The notes under the pieces are model-generated. The model saw only the letters and a list, made by a program, of their open reading frames with translations, was not told the DNA's origin and ran no database searches. A stretch of DNA of 64,000 bases from assembly GCF_007680605.1 (NCBI RefSeq), contig NZ_VEIO01000001.1, positions 1 to 64,000 on the forward strand. The letters run 5' to 3'. This DNA is from Paenibacillus xylanexedens (lineage in GTDB: Bacteria; Bacillota; Bacilli; Paenibacillales; Paenibacillaceae). Positions within the stretch are counted from its first letter, which is position 1. Every line of letters begins with the position of its first letter. Positions 18,313-27,641 of the stretch are shown here, piece by piece. Position numbers and translations under genes: made by a program.

Positions 18313-20183
18313 ATATGAAGATCAAACGTTCGATCTATCGACTGTATGATGTTGCTGTTATTGTAGCGGTTCTACTGGTGCTGCTGTACGTCTATTTGTT
18401 TTCGTATGGAAAAATGGTTATGCGTCATCAACCTGAAGTTATGAAGCACGTTTCATCAACCGTCATTCTGGATGAGGCTGGACAAGAGATCATCAGGTTG
18501 ACGGCACGAAACGGAGGATATATGGCTCATGCCGATCTGCAAGAAATGCCGGACATGTTAAAACAGGCCTTTTTAGTAACCGAGGATCGGCGTTTCTACC
18601 GGCATGCGGGTCTGGACGTCATTGGTGTTGGCAGGGCAATGGTAGAAAATATACTACATATGAATTGGAGTCAGGGCGGAAGCTCGATCACACAGCAATT
18701 GGCTAGAAATCTGTACCTGAACGGCAATAAGAACTTCATTCGTAAAATAAACGAGTTATCCATTGCGATCGAGATGGAAACGAAGTATTCGAAGGACGAA
18801 ATCCTGGAAATGTATCTGAACCAGATTTACATGGGACGCCAGCAGTATGGGGTCAAGGCAGCGGCTTGGCGTTATTTCGGTGTGGAAGATTTGAAACGAT
18901 TAAAACTTTGGCAGATCGCGACACTCGCCGGTATTCCCAAGGGGCCGTCTATATACAATCCGGTGGATAACGAGAATCTTTCCAAAGAGCGACGTAGTGT
19001 CGTTCTCTCCATGATGCACGAACAGGGAATCATTACGAGCAAACAGATGCAGGAGGCCGCAGCTGTTGAATACCAAGCTCCTCCTCCAAATATGGCGAGC
19101 CTGTCAACGGCACATAAGTCTCAAATGGAGAAGCCTTCCTATATATCTGCATTGGATGCAGTCATGCAGGAGGCTTCACTTCTCACTGGCAAGGGTGAAG
19201 CCGAGATTCGTTCCGCAGGATGGATCATTCGAACAGGCTTGAATGCAAGTGCACAGCGGGCAATGGAGGAAACATTCGCGGAGCAAGTCTGGTTTCCGGA
19301 TGACCGAGAAAATCAACAGGTACAGGCCAGTATGGTTATTCTTGATCAACATAACGGCGAAGTGAAAGGAATGATGGGCGGACGAAATCCTGTGAAGGGA
19401 GATATGAACCGTGCTTTGAAGGATGCAAGGCAGCCTGGATCGGTATTAAAACCCGTAATTGTCTATGGCCCTGCATTGGAGTCCGGGCAATTCGGGACAG
19501 CAAGTATGCTCCCTGACCGACCTACGCGTTACGGGAATTACCAGCCGGGCAATGTGGGAGGGAGGTACAGAGGTACGGTATCCTTGTCGGAGGCTCTGCA
19601 AAAATCAATCAATGCGCCTGCGGTTTGGTTGCTGCACGAAATCGGGTTGAAGCAGGCTAAAGGGTTCGCTCAGCGATTGGGAATTCAACTACAGGATGAA
19701 GATATGAATCTGTCCGTTGCCCTTGGGGGGCTTCATCAAGGCGTCTCGCCGCTCAAGGTTGCGCAGGCATATGCTGTTTTTGCTAATGAAGGGAGGTTCA
19801 ACCGTGCACACCTCATCCGCGAAATAACGGATACTCGGGGGCAAGTTATCTATACCCATCGTTCAGAAAACAAACAAGTCATCACGAGGCGAACGGCTCA
19901 AGAAATAACGAACATGTTGCAGCTTGTCGTGAGCCAAGGAACAGGAAAGCGTGCCCGGTTGCCTGATGATCATGTCGCTGGTAAAACGGGTACGACACAG
20001 GTGGCGCTGTCGAATGCGCCTGAGCGAGCAAATCGGGATATCTGGTTTGCCGGATATACAAGGAACTGGACGGGGGTCGTGTGGATGGGATTTGATTATA
20101 CAGATGCGAAACATTACTTAAAGTCAGGAAGCGGAACCGCGGCGGAGTTGTTTGGAACGGTGATGAAACGTAGCAAGCAATAA
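18306..20183 (+). CDS. Class A penicillin-binding protein (PBP1A family)
   Basis: The 625-residue bifunctional peptidoglycan synthase has one N-terminal membrane anchor (about 14-36). A GT51 glycosyltransferase domain follows, with the catalytic Glu in TEDRRFYRHAG and GGSSITQQLARNLYL. The transpeptidase domain has the nucleophile in PGSVLKP (SxxK), the SxN motif as KSINAPA and the KTG motif as AGKTGTTQ. All catalytic motifs are intact. Its translational overlap with the truncated sensor suggests the two proteins are made together and may interact. Confidence 0.95.
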   Translation: MLNMKIKRSIYRLYDVAVIVAVLLVLLYVYLFSYGKMVMRHQPEVMKHVSSTVILDEAGQEIIRLTARNGGYMAHADLQEMPDMLKQAFLVTEDRRFYRHAGLDVIGVGRAMVENILHMNWSQGGSSITQQLARNLYLNGNKNFIRKINELSIAIEMETKYSKDEILEMYLNQIYMGRQQYGVKAAAWRYFGVEDLKRLKLWQIATLAGIPKGPSIYNPVDNENLSKERRSVVLSMMHEQGIITSKQMQEAAAVEYQAPPPNMASLSTAHKSQMEKPSYISALDAVMQEASLLTGKGEAEIRSAGWIIRTGLNASAQRAMEETFAEQVWFPDDRENQQVQASMVILDQHNGEVKGMMGGRNPVKGDMNRALKDARQPGSVLKPVIVYGPALESGQFGTASMLPDRPTRYGNYQPGNVGGRYRGTVSLSEALQKSINAPAVWLLHEIGLKQAKGFAQRLGIQLQDEDMNLSVALGGLHQGVSPLKVAQAYAVFANEGRFNRAHLIREITDTRGQVIYTHRSENKQVITRRTAQEITNMLQLVVSQGTGKRARLPDDHVAGKTGTTQVALSNAPERANRDIWFAGYTRNWTGVVWMGFDYTDAKHYLKSGSGTAAELFGTVMKRSKQ

Positions 20184-20309
20184 AGGGAAAGGGAAAGCTA
20201 AGTGAGTAGTCGGGGCTGGGTCTATCAGATCATATTCTCCTTTTTATAACAAAACATACGGATATTAAGTTATAATAGGATGCTCTTATATTTTTATAAG
20301 GAGGGCATC

Positions 20310-20855
20310 ATGAATAGTTCATATGGTAAGCAAGATGAAGAATTAGATATGTTCTCATCCAAAAGCGGCATCCGGCCTGAACTTCCAGGTATTTCGGGTT
20401 TGGGCGGCTGGTTGATTTTAATTCAGATTAGTCTTTGGGCTTCACTGGTATTTTTACTCTCGGATATTTCACAGGTTGCCGTAATCATGGATCCAGCACG
20501 ATGGGAAGGAAGTCGGGGCATCGACCCGCAGCTGTATGCAGAAGTCATAAGGCCGCTTCTGTGGTTTGGATTCATCAGCAGTGTCTTTCTGGTCGTGCTC
20601 GTTGTAGTGAATCTAGTTCTGTTGTATCGAAGAAAGCGGCTGTTCCCACGCTTGATGATTATACAGTACGTTGTCAATCTGGTGATCGGTGTGGTTACCT
20701 GGATTCTTATTGCTCAAAACGAGGTAGGCAGGGAAGAACATGTGCTGGATGCGACTCCTGCGTTTAACCTGATCATTCGCTCACTGCTGACGTGCTGTAT
20801 TTTTATCCCGTATTTTCTGAAGTCGGTACGCGTAAAAAATACGTTTATCAAGTAA
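20310..20855 (+). CDS. DUF2569-family membrane protein
   Basis: The ATG at 20310 has AAGGAGGGCATC directly upstream. The 181-residue protein carries the DUF2569 signature GLGGWLILIQI and four hydrophobic segments, the last in LIIRSLLTCCIFIPYFL. Function of the family is unknown. It has its own terminator and stands alone. Confidence 0.85.
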   Translation: MNSSYGKQDEELDMFSSKSGIRPELPGISGLGGWLILIQISLWASLVFLLSDISQVAVIMDPARWEGSRGIDPQLYAEVIRPLLWFGFISSVFLVVLVVVNLVLLYRRKRLFPRLMIIQYVVNLVIGVVTWILIAQNEVGREEHVLDATPAFNLIIRSLLTCCIFIPYFLKSVRVKNTFIK

Positions 20856-20904
20856 ACGAGATCGGGAATGTTCTCATGATGATTTGATTCAAAACACGAA
20901 AAGA

Positions 20905-20967
20905 CCCATAGCCTGCAAGAACGGAGCTAAGTCAAAACTCCAGCTTGCAGACCATGGGCTTTTTTTG
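20905..20967. terminator. Bidirectional terminator
   Basis: CCCATAGCCTGCAAG (20905-20919) pairs with CTTGCAGACCATGGG (20944-20958) with few mismatches; T runs follow on the plus strand (seven T) and more weakly on the minus strand. It ends the DUF2569 gene and the convergent exporter pair. Confidence 0.85.
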
Positions 20968-20994
20968 CTTGCCAGCAACCTTCCGTTGGGTGGT

Positions 20995-21462
20995 TTATTT
21001 GGAAGCGGACTTGAAGCGACTTGAACGGGAAAGGCTTTGAATCATCTGGTTTAATACCTCGGACAGGACAAGTCCTACAGCGATAGCACCCGATAACATA
21101 AGAGCTTTGGCGGCCATCTCCATGGCAGCACTGTAGTCATTTTGTACAAAACTACGCATCGCATTATACGCCAGCCCTCCCGGCACGAGAGGAATGATAC
21201 CTGCCACGCTAAAAATAATGACAGGTGCCCGGAACATACGAGAAAATAACTGACTGATGACACCAACAGCAATTGTTGCAGCCAAGGTAGCCGGAACAGC
21301 ATCTGCTGCATACTCCAGCACAATATAGATAATCCAGCCAATCATACCGACAAATCCACCGTGAAGCAGCATCCGTCTTGGCGCGTTAAAGATAATGCCA
21401 AACGCGGCTGAAGCAATGAAGCTGGTTAAAGCTTGTCCTATAAAATGGAGCATTTCTTGCAA
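20995..21462 (-). CDS. Threonine/serine exporter subunit, DUF3815 (YjjB-like)
   Basis: The 155-residue protein has four to five membrane helices and the C-terminal-half ThrE pattern (FGIIFNAPRRMLLHGGFVGMIGW, IIPLVPGGLAYNAMRSFV). It is the small partner of a split ThrE exporter whose large partner is the upstream gene. The two are separated by nine bases and so are co-transcribed. Probable export of threonine/serine or a related small organic acid. Confidence 0.9.
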   Translation of the reverse strand: MQEMLHFIGQALTSFIASAAFGIIFNAPRRMLLHGGFVGMIGWIIYIVLEYAADAVPATLAATIAVGVISQLFSRMFRAPVIIFSVAGIIPLVPGGLAYNAMRSFVQNDYSAAMEMAAKALMLSGAIAVGLVLSEVLNQMIQSLSRSSRFKSASK

Positions 21463-21471
21463 CCCTCCGTC

Positions 21472-22323
21472 TTACATCAAAAGTGAAAATACAACAGCAA
21501 TACCTGTACCGATGGCAAAAGCGGTCAGAAAAGCTTCGGCACCCTTGGATAAGCCGGATACTAGATGTCCAGCCATCAGGTCGCGCACCGCATTGGTAAT
21601 GAGCAGTCCTGGCACGAGCGGCATGACAGAACCGATAATGATTTTGTCCCGCTCAAAGCCTGCACCCACATACACGAGGAGAAAGGCGAGCATGCCGATG
21701 ACAAAGGAAGCTGTGAGCTCGGCAAAAAATTTAACACGGACCCAGCGGTGAAAAAGAATGACCGCCGCGTAACCGATTCCGCCGCAGAGTAGTGCAGGAA
21801 GAAAATCTCCCCAGCCTCCGCCGAACATAATGGTAAAACAGGCACTGGATAACGCAGCGGCCCCTAGCTGGACAGCATACGAATAACCAGAAGGTTTTCG
21901 TTCGATCTCCAGTAGCAGGTCATGGGCTTCCTGAACGGTCAGTTGCCCTTGTCCGATACGGCGCGAGACTGCGTTGACTTCAGATACTTTATCGAGATCT
22001 GTTGTGCGCTCCGAGATGCGAATCAGCTTCGCGGGTTCAGTTGCATTCACCGAGAAAAAGATGCCCGTGGGCACCACATAACTATGTGAATGTGGCAGCC
22101 CCAAGGCAGCGGCCATCCGCTTCATCGTATCTTCAACGCGGTACGTTTCACCGCCGCTTTGCAGCATGATTTTGCCAGCAAGCAGACAGATGGCGATGAC
22201 TTGGGATTGCTCAGACGGTTCAGTAACAGGTTGTTGACTTTTGTTACGCATCTCCGGTTGGGATTCAACAGGAGAAGAGGGGTCATGACGTATGTATTCC
22301 AACCGGATCAAACTCCGTTTCAT
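21472..22323 (-). CDS. Threonine/serine exporter subunit, DUF1212 (YjjP-like)
   Basis: The product is about 283 residues. Its soluble N-terminal domain carries the DUF1212 motif LAGKIMLQSGGETYRVEDTMKR, and five membrane segments follow, ending in GSVMPLVPGLLITNAVRDLMAGH. The start is uncertain: no strong ribosome binding site is seen before the ATG at 22323, and an earlier in-frame ATG at 22359 is possible. It forms the split ThrE-type transporter with the downstream DUF3815 gene. Confidence 0.88.
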   Translation of the reverse strand: MKRSLIRLEYIRHDPSSPVESQPEMRNKSQQPVTEPSEQSQVIAICLLAGKIMLQSGGETYRVEDTMKRMAAALGLPHSHSYVVPTGIFFSVNATEPAKLIRISERTTDLDKVSEVNAVSRRIGQGQLTVQEAHDLLLEIERKPSGYSYAVQLGAAALSSACFTIMFGGGWGDFLPALLCGGIGYAAVILFHRWVRVKFFAELTASFVIGMLAFLLVYVGAGFERDKIIIGSVMPLVPGLLITNAVRDLMAGHLVSGLSKGAEAFLTAFAIGTGIAVVFSLLM

Positions 22324-22395
22324 ATGAAATAAGGCGTGGCACCGACACCATTGTATCATATTTCACACGCTCATAAGCAATCCCGGACATGTAAT

Positions 22396-22440
22396 AAAAA
22401 GCTTCGTCCGATCCCCGAAAGGAAAGAGACGAAGCTTTTT
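22396..22440. terminator. Bidirectional terminator
   Basis: AAAAAGCTTCGTC (22396-22408) is a perfect complement of GACGAAGCTTTTT (22428-22440). On the minus strand it ends the 22444-22749 gene. Confidence 0.92.
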
Positions 22441-22443
22441 GGC

Positions 22444-22749
22444 TTACATTAACAAGGTGATGACGAGCAATTCATACAGCACTAGCGGTAAAATTGTGGG
22501 GCCAAACAAAGCACGTGGTTCAGGATAACCATGCATTGGTGTCACTTGAAGGTACAGAATTCCGCGGTCGGCACTAATAATGACCCCTTCCCAGACCTGA
22601 CCATCGATGTTCTGAACTTGCACTTTCTTGCCGATATGCTGACGAGCCGTATGATGAAGCATGTTCCGCACATTTTGCACGGATTGCAACATCGGTTGAT
22701 TGGCCTGATATACAACACGAGTGGTTGGTGTGGATGGTGATTCAGACAT
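22444..22749 (-). CDS. Small protein with LSM/Sm-like core
   Basis: The ATG at 22749 has AGGAAGGG about 10 bases before it. The product is about 101 residues. The middle segment HIGKKVQVQNIDGQVWEGVIISADRGILYLQV has the strand pattern of an Sm-like or SH3-like barrel, and the C terminus is hydrophobic (ILPLVLYELLVITLLM). I do not recognise a named family. Function unknown. Confidence 0.75.
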   Translation of the reverse strand: MSESPSTPTTRVVYQANQPMLQSVQNVRNMLHHTARQHIGKKVQVQNIDGQVWEGVIISADRGILYLQVTPMHGYPEPRALFGPTILPLVLYELLVITLLM

Positions 22750-22817
22750 GATGCACAACCCTTCCTCGAAATAAAATGCTTCTTACTTCAAGGTATGCAT
22801 CTGCCTACAAAAGGTGA

Positions 22818-23861
22818 TTACACATAGGTCATGTGCAGAGATCCACGTCCGCTTTCGTAACTGACCTGACCCAGTGCGCCATTAACAAATGTCATCTGTG
22901 GCGGAATGTGACCCAAGTCTACATCATACAGCACAGGCACGTTCAGATCGCCAAGCGCAGAAGAGAGGGCATCGGTAAACGTAAAATCGTCTGTGTCCGA
23001 ATAACCGGCAGGTCGTCCAAACAGAAAACCGTTCGCCCCGGCAAACCAGCCGGCTTGTCTCATCTGCCACAGGCGGCGATAGATATCACTTGCATTCATC
23101 TCACAGCTTTCCAGATACCAGATCGTTCCTTCGTCAGTGCAGTATTGATGCAGATAGTCTTCTACCGGTGCAAAAGGAGTGCCGATCAGGCAGGTGATTG
23201 TGTCCATACAGCCTCCGATTAACCTTCCCGAGAAGCGAACAGAGTCATTCAGTGCTTTGGTTTCTCCAAGCTGCTTCCAGCGAGAAGGCGTATCCAGATT
23301 GAATCCAGGCAGTTCCATATCCCATTTGGATTGATAATGGGTAGAAGATACTTGTGTGATCTCTTCGTCAGCTCTCGTTTGCAGCACATCAAGCCAGCGC
23401 ACCGTGACCGGATCTAATTCATTTGTCCGAAGATCAACATAATTTGTGCCATGAGCTGAGGCAGATCCGGTTAACAACGTATAGGCAAACAAGAATGTAC
23501 TGATATCGGAGTAGCCGAGCACCCATTTGGGCGGTGACTTCTTCATTGCTTCCCAGTCCAGCAGCGGCAGAATATCCATCAGAAACTCTCCGCCCCATGG
23601 AGGAATGACGGCCTGTATCCCGGGATCAAGCATAAATGCGTTCAGTTCTGCCGCGCGAGATTCTTTGGGAGCACTCACACATTTGGAATTGTTACGCAGG
23701 GAAGGACTTTCCTTAATGTTGAAGCCGAGACGCTCGATATGGTGTTTGCTGTCTTCCAAATGACGATGCATAGATTCGCCTACACCACTGGACGGCGCGG
23801 CTACACCAATGGTATCGCCCTTCACGAGTGGCTGCGGATAACGGATGGAACGCGGCTTCAT
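22818..23861 (-). CDS. S66-family LD-carboxypeptidase (MccF-like)
   Basis: The ATG at 23861 follows GGAAAGGTG by nine bases, giving 347 residues. The serine peptidase S66 features are the nucleophile in GYSDISTFLFAY, the Glu in WYLESCEMNASDIYRRL and the His in DVDLGHIPPQMTFVNGA. Members either trim the terminal D-Ala of murein tetrapeptides or cleave microcin C-like nucleotide peptides (self-immunity). The length and the LFGRPAGYSD loop resemble the MccF side, but sequence alone does not decide. Confidence 0.9.
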   Translation of the reverse strand: MKPRSIRYPQPLVKGDTIGVAAPSSGVGESMHRHLEDSKHHIERLGFNIKESPSLRNNSKCVSAPKESRAAELNAFMLDPGIQAVIPPWGGEFLMDILPLLDWEAMKKSPPKWVLGYSDISTFLFAYTLLTGSASAHGTNYVDLRTNELDPVTVRWLDVLQTRADEEITQVSSTHYQSKWDMELPGFNLDTPSRWKQLGETKALNDSVRFSGRLIGGCMDTITCLIGTPFAPVEDYLHQYCTDEGTIWYLESCEMNASDIYRRLWQMRQAGWFAGANGFLFGRPAGYSDTDDFTFTDALSSALGDLNVPVLYDVDLGHIPPQMTFVNGALGQVSYESGRGSLHMTYV

Positions 23862-23972
23862 ATATAACACACCTTTCCTACTTGAGCTGAAGTTGCTCAT
23901 GATATGACTTCATAATATTTCCATCATTATATAGGAAAGTTTGGCAAAAGACAGCCTTTTGTTGGTTATGCA

Positions 23973-25316
23973 TCAAGGGTTTACAGGGATTTCGAGTGAG
24001 AAGGATGACGTTACTTTTGACGGATAGGTAGCAATTTTCATCTGAAGTTCACCCTGTAATTGTGCACCATGTTCGATGGTGACTGAAACCGTGGTGTGAT
24101 CCTGATCTTTTCCATAACCCGGACTCCAGCTTGCACCAGGGGTTTGGTAAGTTTTACCCGTACTGTCTTTCACTTTACTGAAAGCGAGTACGAAGCTATC
24201 TTCCATGCTGTCAGGAACAGAGAAATCAACAATGAGATCTTTGCCTTCTACTTTGCTGTCAAGCATCTGTAGACCGGAGGGACCGCCAGTAATCTCACGT
24301 GTTTTCAGGTCGAGGCTGAAATCAAGCTCTTTTTTATCAAGACCTGAGAATCCGGAGCCTTGTAAGGTCAGCTTTTTAGGTTTGGAGAAATACATGCTTT
24401 CAAAATAAATGGAACGTGTATCTTCCCCGATGGTGGTGTCGGTTCTCCAGGCACGTCCTTGTTCATCCACGAGTTGCAGATCGCTGAGACCGAAGATTTT
24501 TTTATTGTTGTTTGGGTCCATCTGCACGTCAAGCACCAATCGGGTTGGATACATGGTGGCCTGTTTTACCTGAATACGTTGTCCATCGACAACTAAGGTT
24601 TCGTTTACAGGGATGACCCTTTTCATGCCTTTGGTTAAATTTTTATCGACTGGCATCGTTACTTTCCACACCCCCGGATGGGCTTTGTCTCTCGATTTGA
24701 ATACCACCGTTAACACATCCGGAGGGGGGGCTTTGTCGGTAAAGATGACGTCAACAAAGTTTTCATATACTTGATCATCCGAGTCGGATGCAGGTTTAGG
24801 TGAAGCATAGCTAAATGCAACCGGGAGATGTTTGCCTTTGCCATCAAGGAGATCAATATCATAATCGTTTTTCACAATATCTTTCATGCCTTTCATCTTA
24901 TAAAAAATAACCATACGTGAGTCGTCTGTAATAATGCCCTCCACGGTTAAGGAACCCCCGTCATGCTCGTCGGTGATCCCGACTTTTTGCAACAGGGACT
25001 GATCAATCGCCATCATCAATCCTTTGTCTTGCCGGATCAGATTGACGACGCCTTCCATTCCAGGCAGTTGCTCGACAAAGGACGCAAAGGCAGGGGATAC
25101 CCGAATACAGCCAGTGAACAATAAAATCAGGGCTGCTGCGGAGATGGAGCTGGTCAGCCAGCGTAATCTGGTTTTTCGTTTACGGGAAGCTTGTTGAATC
25201 CCGGCCTGTACAGCTCGGGAAGTTGCTGTATCCGGTACGGGCATCGTATCGTATTCGGCTTTGCGTGCTTGAAGACGTGTCTCCAAAGCTTCGAACGGAT
25301 TTTGTTCGTCGGTCAT
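23973..25316 (-). CDS. DUF4179 membrane protein, probable anti-sigma partner
   Basis: The 447-residue protein has a short cytosolic N terminus, one membrane segment at about 48-66 (SSISAAALILLFTGCI), and a large extracytoplasmic DUF4179-type domain starting FASFVEQLPGMEGVVNLIRQDKG, then further beta-rich domains. It begins inside the stop of the ECF sigma factor (4-base overlap), the usual layout for a membrane anti-sigma regulator. The regulatory role is inferred from that. Confidence 0.88.
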   Translation of the reverse strand: MTDEQNPFEALETRLQARKAEYDTMPVPDTATSRAVQAGIQQASRKRKTRLRWLTSSISAAALILLFTGCIRVSPAFASFVEQLPGMEGVVNLIRQDKGLMMAIDQSLLQKVGITDEHDGGSLTVEGIITDDSRMVIFYKMKGMKDIVKNDYDIDLLDGKGKHLPVAFSYASPKPASDSDDQVYENFVDVIFTDKAPPPDVLTVVFKSRDKAHPGVWKVTMPVDKNLTKGMKRVIPVNETLVVDGQRIQVKQATMYPTRLVLDVQMDPNNNKKIFGLSDLQLVDEQGRAWRTDTTIGEDTRSIYFESMYFSKPKKLTLQGSGFSGLDKKELDFSLDLKTREITGGPSGLQMLDSKVEGKDLIVDFSVPDSMEDSFVLAFSKVKDSTGKTYQTPGASWSPGYGKDQDHTTVSVTIEHGAQLQGELQMKIATYPSKVTSSFSLEIPVNP

Positions 25317-25828
25317 GATAAGAGCTCTCCTTTCGGTTCAAGTTGATCCCGGAGCTTGCCAAGCGCGCGGTGCAGTCGTGATTTGACCGTGCCTGCCGGA
25401 ATTTCGAGAATGTCAGCGACTTCAGTTAACGAGAAACCTTCGAAATAACTCAGAATAATAATTTGTTTGTATTCCGGTTCAAGTGCAGCTACCGCAGCGG
25501 CAAGATCCGGATCTTCGGGATGATCCCAGCGGCCGGATTCACGGATCTCGGTTACGGGACTGAACCGGATTTTGCGTTTGCGTTCATCTGCACAGTAGTT
25601 CAGAAGGATGCGGATTAGCCATGTACTGAAATAGGTAGGTTCTTTCAGCTTTTTGAGTTTGCGGTATGCGCGGTAGGTTGCTTCCTGTATGGCTTCCAGT
25701 GCATCGCCCTCATTATGCAGATACGCATAGGCGATCCGGTACAGGCGGCTCTGATGCATCTCCATTAAGGCTGCAAACGCTGCAGCATCCCCTTTTTGTG
25801 CAGCTCGCGTAAGTTCGGTAGGGGTCAC
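25313..25828 (-). CDS. ECF-type RNA polymerase sigma factor
   Basis: From the GTG at 25828 (AAAGGAGGAG eight bases upstream) the product is 171 residues. Region 2 is seen in YRIAYAYLHNEGDALEAIQEATYRAYRKL with the core-binding helix. Region 4 is the helix-turn-helix LSYFEGFSLTEVADILEIPAGTVKSRLHRAL. It lacks sigma regions 1 and 3 as ECF factors do. It is translationally coupled to the DUF4179 gene, which is probably its anti-sigma. Confidence 0.93.
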   Translation of the reverse strand: MTPTELTRAAQKGDAAAFAALMEMHQSRLYRIAYAYLHNEGDALEAIQEATYRAYRKLKKLKEPTYFSTWLIRILLNYCADERKRKIRFSPVTEIRESGRWDHPEDPDLAAAVAALEPEYKQIIILSYFEGFSLTEVADILEIPAGTVKSRLHRALGKLRDQLEPKGELLS

Positions 25829-26114
25829 AAGGCTCCTCCTTTGCTTATGTTGTTTCGTATTAGACAGAGAAAGTTGCCGAACGGTTCTTGTTTTTTTGAA
25901 AAAAATGTTGTGCATGTTGATCTTCAGAAAGTTCAATGCATTATACAGCAAAAACCGTCAGCCCTCCCACGAGCTTTACGGCCCCAAGAAGATTCTGACG
26001 GTTACAAGTATGACCCCGAATAGCCTTTTAGGTACAGTACCGAGTCACAAGTGTAGCATGAGTCCCAAGTATAGTACGGATTCACATCGTTATAGCGGCT
26101 TATATCTATCCCAC

Positions 26115-26660
26115 TTAGGATAGCTTCGCCATCGCTTGCTCCAGACGAGCAGTGACAGAGGTATGACCACGTTGCTTCGCAATGTCTTGCGCGATTTCGC
26201 CGGATGTGTTAGGTGCTTTGACATCGGCTCTATATTCAAGCAACAAGTCTATAATGGCTGTCTGATCGGTATGAAAGGCAGCCGTGTGAAGGGCTTGCTG
26301 TCCGTCACTGTCAAGGATGCTCGTGGATGCGCCATGTTCCAGCAATAGCTTAATCACTTCCACTGAACGCTCTCCGGCCAGTGCGGCGTGTAGGGCTGTG
26401 TTGCAGGGAATGAAGGAGATAAGGGAATGAGAGATCGCATTCACATCCGCACCGTGTTCAATAAGGGCATGTACGCTCTCCGTGCTTCCAAAATGTGCGG
26501 CATATCCGAGGGGCGTCAATCCATCCTTGTTTTCCGTGTTGGCCATTTCTGGTTGTACGGCAAGAAGGAACTTTATTTTTTCCACATCATTCTGCTGTGC
26601 AGCTTCAAATAACTGTTCCAATGGTTCTAGCTGCTCTGTATTCTGATCTGTGTCTTTCAT
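26115..26660 (-). CDS. Ankyrin-repeat protein
   Basis: The ATG at 26660 has AGGAGGT seven bases upstream. The 181-residue product is mostly four ankyrin repeats (DGLTPLGYAAHFGSTESVHALIEHGADVN, NTALHAALAGERSVEVIKLLLEHGAS, QQALHTAAFHTDQTAIIDLLLEYRADVK, and a last short one). It has no signal peptide, so it is a cytosolic protein-protein scaffold with unknown partner. Confidence 0.9.
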   Translation of the reverse strand: MKDTDQNTEQLEPLEQLFEAAQQNDVEKIKFLLAVQPEMANTENKDGLTPLGYAAHFGSTESVHALIEHGADVNAISHSLISFIPCNTALHAALAGERSVEVIKLLLEHGASTSILDSDGQQALHTAAFHTDQTAIIDLLLEYRADVKAPNTSGEIAQDIAKQRGHTSVTARLEQAMAKLS

Positions 26661-26765
26661 CTGTGAACCTCCTCTTTCGTATCTGTACACACAGGGAATA
26701 TGGCATAAGCTCGTTTGGAGCTAACTTCATGATAGATCGTTCACACGGGCGGTGCTTCTCGAAAA

Positions 26766-27641
26766 TCACCTTTTTATGCGATGCTGTGCAGGGGAGTGTT
26801 TAAATCGTCTGGAGAAAAGGGAGCTGAACGAGCCAAGGCTCTCAAAACCGACGTTGTAACAGATTTCTGTAACAGGGAGATCCGAATTGGATAACAACTG
26901 ACAGGCAGCCTGAAGTCTGCGTTCCGTCAAAAATTGATGTGGCGATATGCCGAATACCTTTTTATAACTGCGAAGAAAATGATTTACGGACAGATGCGCG
27001 GCTGAGGCAGTTTCCGCAAGCGTGATAGGTTTATTATAGTAGGCTGTCATGTACTCGTGTGCGATATAGATTCTTCGATATATCTCGTTTCGGGTTGAAG
27101 ATTTCACCATATCCAGGCTGTCGATTTCCGACCGAATATCCCGGTGCAAAACAAGCATATGCACGCCCAGTTGATACAGTTGTTCCTCTAGCCCCCATAC
27201 ATCTACGGCCTGAGAGGCATAGGAGGAGCGCAATCGCTCAAGCGCAACTCCTAGTTGATCGGTCATGGGATATGTTCGTTCCATCCAGTCAAGTGTACCA
27301 AGGGAAGATGTGGCATAAGGCTCATCCAAGAGATAGCGGTTACTTCCTGAGATATTCCGACCGATCTCTTCCACCAGACCCGAAGGGAAGAAGATGCAAA
27401 ACGATTCAACAGGAACAGGTGAATCAATATGTAGCTGATATTCCTGTCCTTCGTTCAAAAGCAAATATCTGTCCTGATCGACTGCAAAATGTCCATGACC
27501 CGCTTCGTATAATGATGTTCCGTAACGGAACGTTTTCAGGGAAAGGGCACCTTGACCTTTCCAGTCAAACCGGGATCTTGACTCATGTAGTATGAAAGGA
27601 ACGGTGCGTTGCGTTAACGTATTTCCCGTATAGGTGTTCAT
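26766..27641 (-). CDS. AraC-family transcriptional regulator
   Basis: The 291-residue regulator has an N-terminal cupin-like sensing domain (about 1-150) and two C-terminal helix-turn-helix motifs, the first at TLAETASAAHLSVNHFLRSYKKVFG and the second at PVTEICYNVGFESLGSFSSLFSRRF. It overlaps the end of the GNAT-NUDIX gene by four bases and is co-transcribed behind it. The ligand is not predicted. Confidence 0.92.
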   Translation of the reverse strand: MNTYTGNTLTQRTVPFILHESRSRFDWKGQGALSLKTFRYGTSLYEAGHGHFAVDQDRYLLLNEGQEYQLHIDSPVPVESFCIFFPSGLVEEIGRNISGSNRYLLDEPYATSSLGTLDWMERTYPMTDQLGVALERLRSSYASQAVDVWGLEEQLYQLGVHMLVLHRDIRSEIDSLDMVKSSTRNEIYRRIYIAHEYMTAYYNKPITLAETASAAHLSVNHFLRSYKKVFGISPHQFLTERRLQAACQLLSNSDLPVTEICYNVGFESLGSFSSLFSRRFKHSPAQHRIKR

